Part shown: in pieces, positions 47,017 through 49,337 of the stretch
How positions within the stretch are numbered: position 1 is the first letter of the stretch
Layout: each line of letters opens with the position of its first letter
Origin: an uncultured Acetatifactor sp.
Lineage (GTDB): Bacteria; Bacillota; Clostridia; Lachnospirales; Lachnospiraceae
Reading direction: 5' to 3'
Assembly: GCA_910585615.1 (NCBI GenBank)
Contig: CAJUFO010000026.1
Location: 1 to 49,337, forward strand
Length of the DNA stretch: 49,337 nucleotides
Translations under genes and position numbers: made by a program
The notes under the pieces: generated by a model
What the model saw: only the letters and a program-made list of their open reading frames with translations
Databases searched by the model: none
Told to the model about the DNA's origin: nothing

Positions 47017-48359
47017 TCCTTTCCTCCTATTTCAGAAGCTCTACTCAGGTACTTCTGGTTCAAAAAGGCATAGTATGCCGGATTGTCGCCAAACCTGGCG
47101 GTCAGGCGCTCCAGTTCTTCCTTTATCTCTTTCAGCGCTTCCCTGTCCGTCGCCCTCTCCAGGCCCGCAAAGTACGCTTCCGCCGATTCATACATTTTCT
47201 GCCGTTCCTCACTGTACTGAGGGTTCTCCACATCCATAATGTTCTCGGCGATATCCTCTATGCTCTGGCTATAGTATTCCTCCTCAATCTCCCCGTCCAT
47301 GGAAATCAGCTTCCCTTTTTTCAGAGATTGTATCAAAAAGGGCGAGTGGCTGGCACAGATGAACTGCACTCTCGGGAAAATCGTCGTCAATGTAGCGATG
47401 ATCCGCCTTTGCCACTTTGGATGAAGGCTTAAGTCCAGCTCGTCAATAATCACTACCCCGGGAGTTTTCTCCAGGGTATCTTCTTTTAAATATGGATTCA
47501 GGATGCACATCCGGGTCGCGATATCTGCCACGATTTTGATTACATTTCGATACCCATCGCTCAGTCCATCAAAGGGTATCCATGTACCGTCGCTGTCTAC
47601 CACCGCAAGGCCATTATAGCGCAGAGAGTATTCAATCCTTTCCCCCTCTGCCATTTCCTCTTCCATGCTTTTGTTGATTGCATCCATGATCAGGGTATAT
47701 GCCGGAAAATCGACCCCCTTTTTCTCCTGCGCAGCTACCTCTTTCAAATGGCGGATATAATTAAACGGAATCTGCATTCCACGGTTCGAATCCAGGCATC
47801 GATGATAGGCATCCGTCCGGTTCGGAATATCATAGTTGAAATCAGAGCTTCTGTTTTCCTTCCACAGCCGCCCGGAGCTCAGGTACAGCACCAACGGAAA
47901 AATGAACTTTGCGTCCGTCCCGTCTCCGGCCTTAATCGCCTTCTCCCACTCCATCACCATTTTCTGCATGGGATTGCTGCCCGAAAACTTTGTCCGATTG
48001 TCTTTTTTCTCCACTACGCGCTTGTAATAATGCTTTTTTTCGTTTATCATCAGCTCCGATGCTATATAGCAGGGGTATTGTTCTATTCCTGTCCCTACCA
48101 GGACATCCGGTTCCATATTCCGCTGCCCTTTTCGCCGCACGTCGCTATCCGATATATTCCTGACAAAACGGCTTGGAACATATGTCCTGTATGCCGCAAG
48201 GTATGCCCCCAGAGCAACCGTGACGGCTTCCAGAATCGTTGTCTTTCCGGAAGCATTTTCCCCTATCAGCAGATTCATGTTCCTGTCTAACTTAAATTCT
48301 ACATTTTCGAATTTGCGATAGTTATGAAGTTCTATCCTTTCAATATAAAAGTTTTGCAA
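47013..48359 (-). CDS. ptuA: AAA ATPase, PtuA-like (Septu defence)
   Basis: A 448-residue RecF/OLD-type ATPase. Walker A is GENASGKTT (33-41), preceded by IELHNYRKFENVEF; the signature region is GLSDGYRN; Walker B is GVVIIDELDLSLHP and the switch His lies in CASHSPFLI. No TOPRIM or other nuclease domain follows, so cleavage must come from the neighbouring HNH protein. This ATPase-HNH pair is the layout of type I Septu and of the effector part of retron Ec78; no reverse transcriptase is seen here. The start is TTG at 48359 with GGAGG eight bases upstream; a closer ATG is out of frame. A GNAT gene lies 65 bases upstream with no clear promoter between. Confidence 0.78.
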   Translation of the reverse strand: MQNFYIERIELHNYRKFENVEFKLDRNMNLLIGENASGKTTILEAVTVALGAYLAAYRTYVPSRFVRNISDSDVRRKGQRNMEPDVLVGTGIEQYPCYIASELMINEKKHYYKRVVEKKDNRTKFSGSNPMQKMVMEWEKAIKAGDGTDAKFIFPLVLYLSSGRLWKENRSSDFNYDIPNRTDAYHRCLDSNRGMQIPFNYIRHLKEVAAQEKKGVDFPAYTLIMDAINKSMEEEMAEGERIEYSLRYNGLAVVDSDGTWIPFDGLSDGYRNVIKIVADIATRMCILNPYLKEDTLEKTPGVVIIDELDLSLHPKWQRRIIATLTTIFPRVQFICASHSPFLIQSLKKGKLISMDGEIEEEYYSQSIEDIAENIMDVENPQYSEERQKMYESAEAYFAGLERATDREALKEIKEELERLTARFGDNPAYYAFLNQKYLSRASEIGGKE

Positions 48360-48424
48360 GACATCTGCCTCCTATTCAAAATGCCATCGGTAAGCCGACT
48401 CTACCGGACTGTTCCGCATTTGCG

Positions 48425-48973
48425 TCACAGCATCTTCACCATGATCGCCTCGTCCCGGTATGTGCCGTCCTTCAGCTTGAAGGCCCTGGGCTGGACGCCG
48501 TATCTCCGGAAGCCGTGCTTTTCGTACAGGTGGAGCGCCCTGGCGTTGTCCTCGAAGGTGCCCAGCTCCAGCTGCTCGAAGCCGTTCTTCCGGCACTGCT
48601 CTATGGCGATTTTCAGCATGATGCCGCCCAGCCCTAAGTTGCAGCAGCTCTGCTGGATGGAGACCCCCAGGTAGGCCCTGTGGCAGTATTTCAGATAGCG
48701 GCGGACATAGGATACCCCCAGATCCGCCACGACGCGCCCCTCCAGGAAGGCTGTCACCATAAAGCATTTCGGATCCTCCGCAATCTCCGTCAGGTTAGCT
48801 TTCATGACACTTATGTCATAATTGCATTCCTCCGGATACCGGGACATGAAATAAGTCTCCGCAGAGGTAATCGTCCGGTGGGCGCACAGGGACTCCGCGT
48901 CCTCTGCCGCCGCGCTCCGGATGGCGACATGCCCTCCCGCTCGGAGCTTCATCTCCCTTGGTTCAATCAACAT
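48425..48973 (-). CDS. GNAT family N-acetyltransferase
   Basis: A 182-residue GNAT acetyltransferase. The acetyl-CoA binding motif A is LGVSIQQSCCNLGLGGIML (about 117-135), with the Q/RxxGxG/A loop degenerate (QQSCCNLGLGG), followed by LELGTFEDNARALHLYEKHGFRRYG, the typical end of the fold. The acceptor cannot be predicted; small amines, antibiotics and protein N-termini are all possible. The start at 48973 follows GGTGG; a longer frame opens at 49009. It precedes the PtuA/PtuB genes on the same strand and may share their transcript, but a functional link to defence is not implied. Confidence 0.85.
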   Translation of the reverse strand: MLIEPREMKLRAGGHVAIRSAAAEDAESLCAHRTITSAETYFMSRYPEECNYDISVMKANLTEIAEDPKCFMVTAFLEGRVVADLGVSYVRRYLKYCHRAYLGVSIQQSCCNLGLGGIMLKIAIEQCRKNGFEQLELGTFEDNARALHLYEKHGFRRYGVQPRAFKLKDGTYRDEAIMVKML

Positions 48974-49076
48974 GATATCCACCGCCTTTCCCGGTATCCG
49001 TCGCGGCACCGGTCTCTTTCTTCCGTTTCCTCTTGCCTCATCCGCTTTCCTTCTATGTCGAATCCCCGGCTATGCA

Positions 49077-49108
49077 GAAAGGGCAGATGCCGCATAAGGC
49101 CCTGCCCT
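49077..49108 (-). terminator. Possible terminator between hydratase and GNAT genes
   Basis: AGGGCAG (49080-49086) pairs with CTGCCCT (49102-49108); on the minus strand the stem is followed by TTTCTGCAT. It lies 12 bases beyond the stop of the gene at the right edge. Confidence 0.55.
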
Positions 49109-49119
49109 CCGCTTCTCCG

Positions 49120-49337
49120 TCATCCCACCCGATTATAATTGATCAGGCAGCCCTTCAGGATAATCTGCCGCTCCTCGTCCGTGAGGTCGCCCAAGCGCAG
49201 CGTAAAGGCCCTCAGGCCGTCCTTGCCCACCGTATAGGCGGCAATGGTCTCCGCCTTCTCCTCCACGGCCTTCCGGATGCCTGGGAGGAAGAGATAGTCC
49301 AGGTTCTGAAAGGGCAGCTCTCCCTCTTCGATCAGGA
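49120..49337 (-). CDS. C-terminal end of a possible aconitase-family hydratase
   Basis: Only the last 72 codons are inside the window. They read LPFQNLDYLFLPGIRKAVE ... FTLRLGDLTDEERQIILKGCLINYNR, then stop. The closing LTDEERxIILxGCLINY is, to my memory, the ending of clostridial aconitase/hydratase (YbhJ-like) proteins. Neither the iron-sulfur ligands nor the rest of the swivelling domain can be seen, so this is a tentative call based on the tail only. Confidence 0.45.
   Translation of the reverse strand, partial: LIEEGELPFQNLDYLFLPGIRKAVEEKAETIAAYTVGKDGLRAFTLRLGDLTDEERQIILKGCLINYNRVG

Overview
The window looks like a chromosomal segment of a gut-type, high-GC Lachnospiraceae (Clostridia). 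The evidence is a GC-rich coding style, a SpoIIQ/LytM-like protein, glycyl-radical hydroxyproline chemistry, LytTR/GHKL two-component genes, LplB/YtcP-type sugar ABC relics, strong GGAGG ribosome binding sites and several TTG starts. The species cannot be fixed from the sequence. No rRNA, tRNA or CRISPR array was seen.

Layout. 1-4.2 kb (minus strand): an amidohydrolase (cut by the window edge), a LytM/M23-like protein without its zinc ligands, an EF-hand-like protein and an SseB-domain protein, followed by a nested palindromic repeat. 4.4-6.6 kb: a two-gene HD-phosphohydrolase plus YwgA-like module with a perfect palindrome inside its promoter. 6.8-13.8 kb: a signalling/export block made of an FHA protein, two ABC exporters, a family 2 glycosyltransferase and a GHKL kinase/LytTR regulator pair. 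13.9-19.2 kb: an operon whose first gene joins an XRE DNA-binding domain to a large piece of DNA polymerase III PolC that lacks two of the three catalytic aspartates, followed by two ABC exporters. This regulator-exporter unit is the most unusual item in the window.

19.2-22.9 kb is a decayed, partly AT-rich stretch. It holds a broken duplicate of the hydroxyproline-dehydratase/radical-SAM junction found 10 kb further on, an AT-rich secreted-plus-membrane protein pair behind a strong promoter, remnants of a sugar ABC operon, and an AAA-ATPase/DUF1703-type pseudogene. 23-30.4 kb carries a sugar isomerase/epimerase with a Gfo/Idh/MocA oxidoreductase, a HEPN-MNT toxin-antitoxin pair, and a glycyl-radical activase with trans-4-hydroxyproline dehydratase (HypD), plus an SPL-type radical SAM protein. 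30.4-38.9 kb is a sucrose or fructo-oligosaccharide locus: LacI regulator, solute-binding protein, two permeases, an amylosucrase-like GH13 and a GH32. Two operators share the core AAGCGGTT. A large hybrid histidine kinase diverges from the LacI gene.

42.5-49.3 kb holds a truncated AAA ATPase and a truncated methyltransferase, an XRE-methyltransferase fusion, PruA (P5C dehydrogenase, which can consume the HypD product), a Septu-like PtuA/PtuB defence pair, a GNAT acetyltransferase and the 3' end of a possible aconitase-family hydratase.

A recurring feature is in-frame minisatellite expansion. A 30-bp unit sits in one ABC exporter, an 18-bp unit in another, and a 42-bp unit at the end of the GH13 gene.
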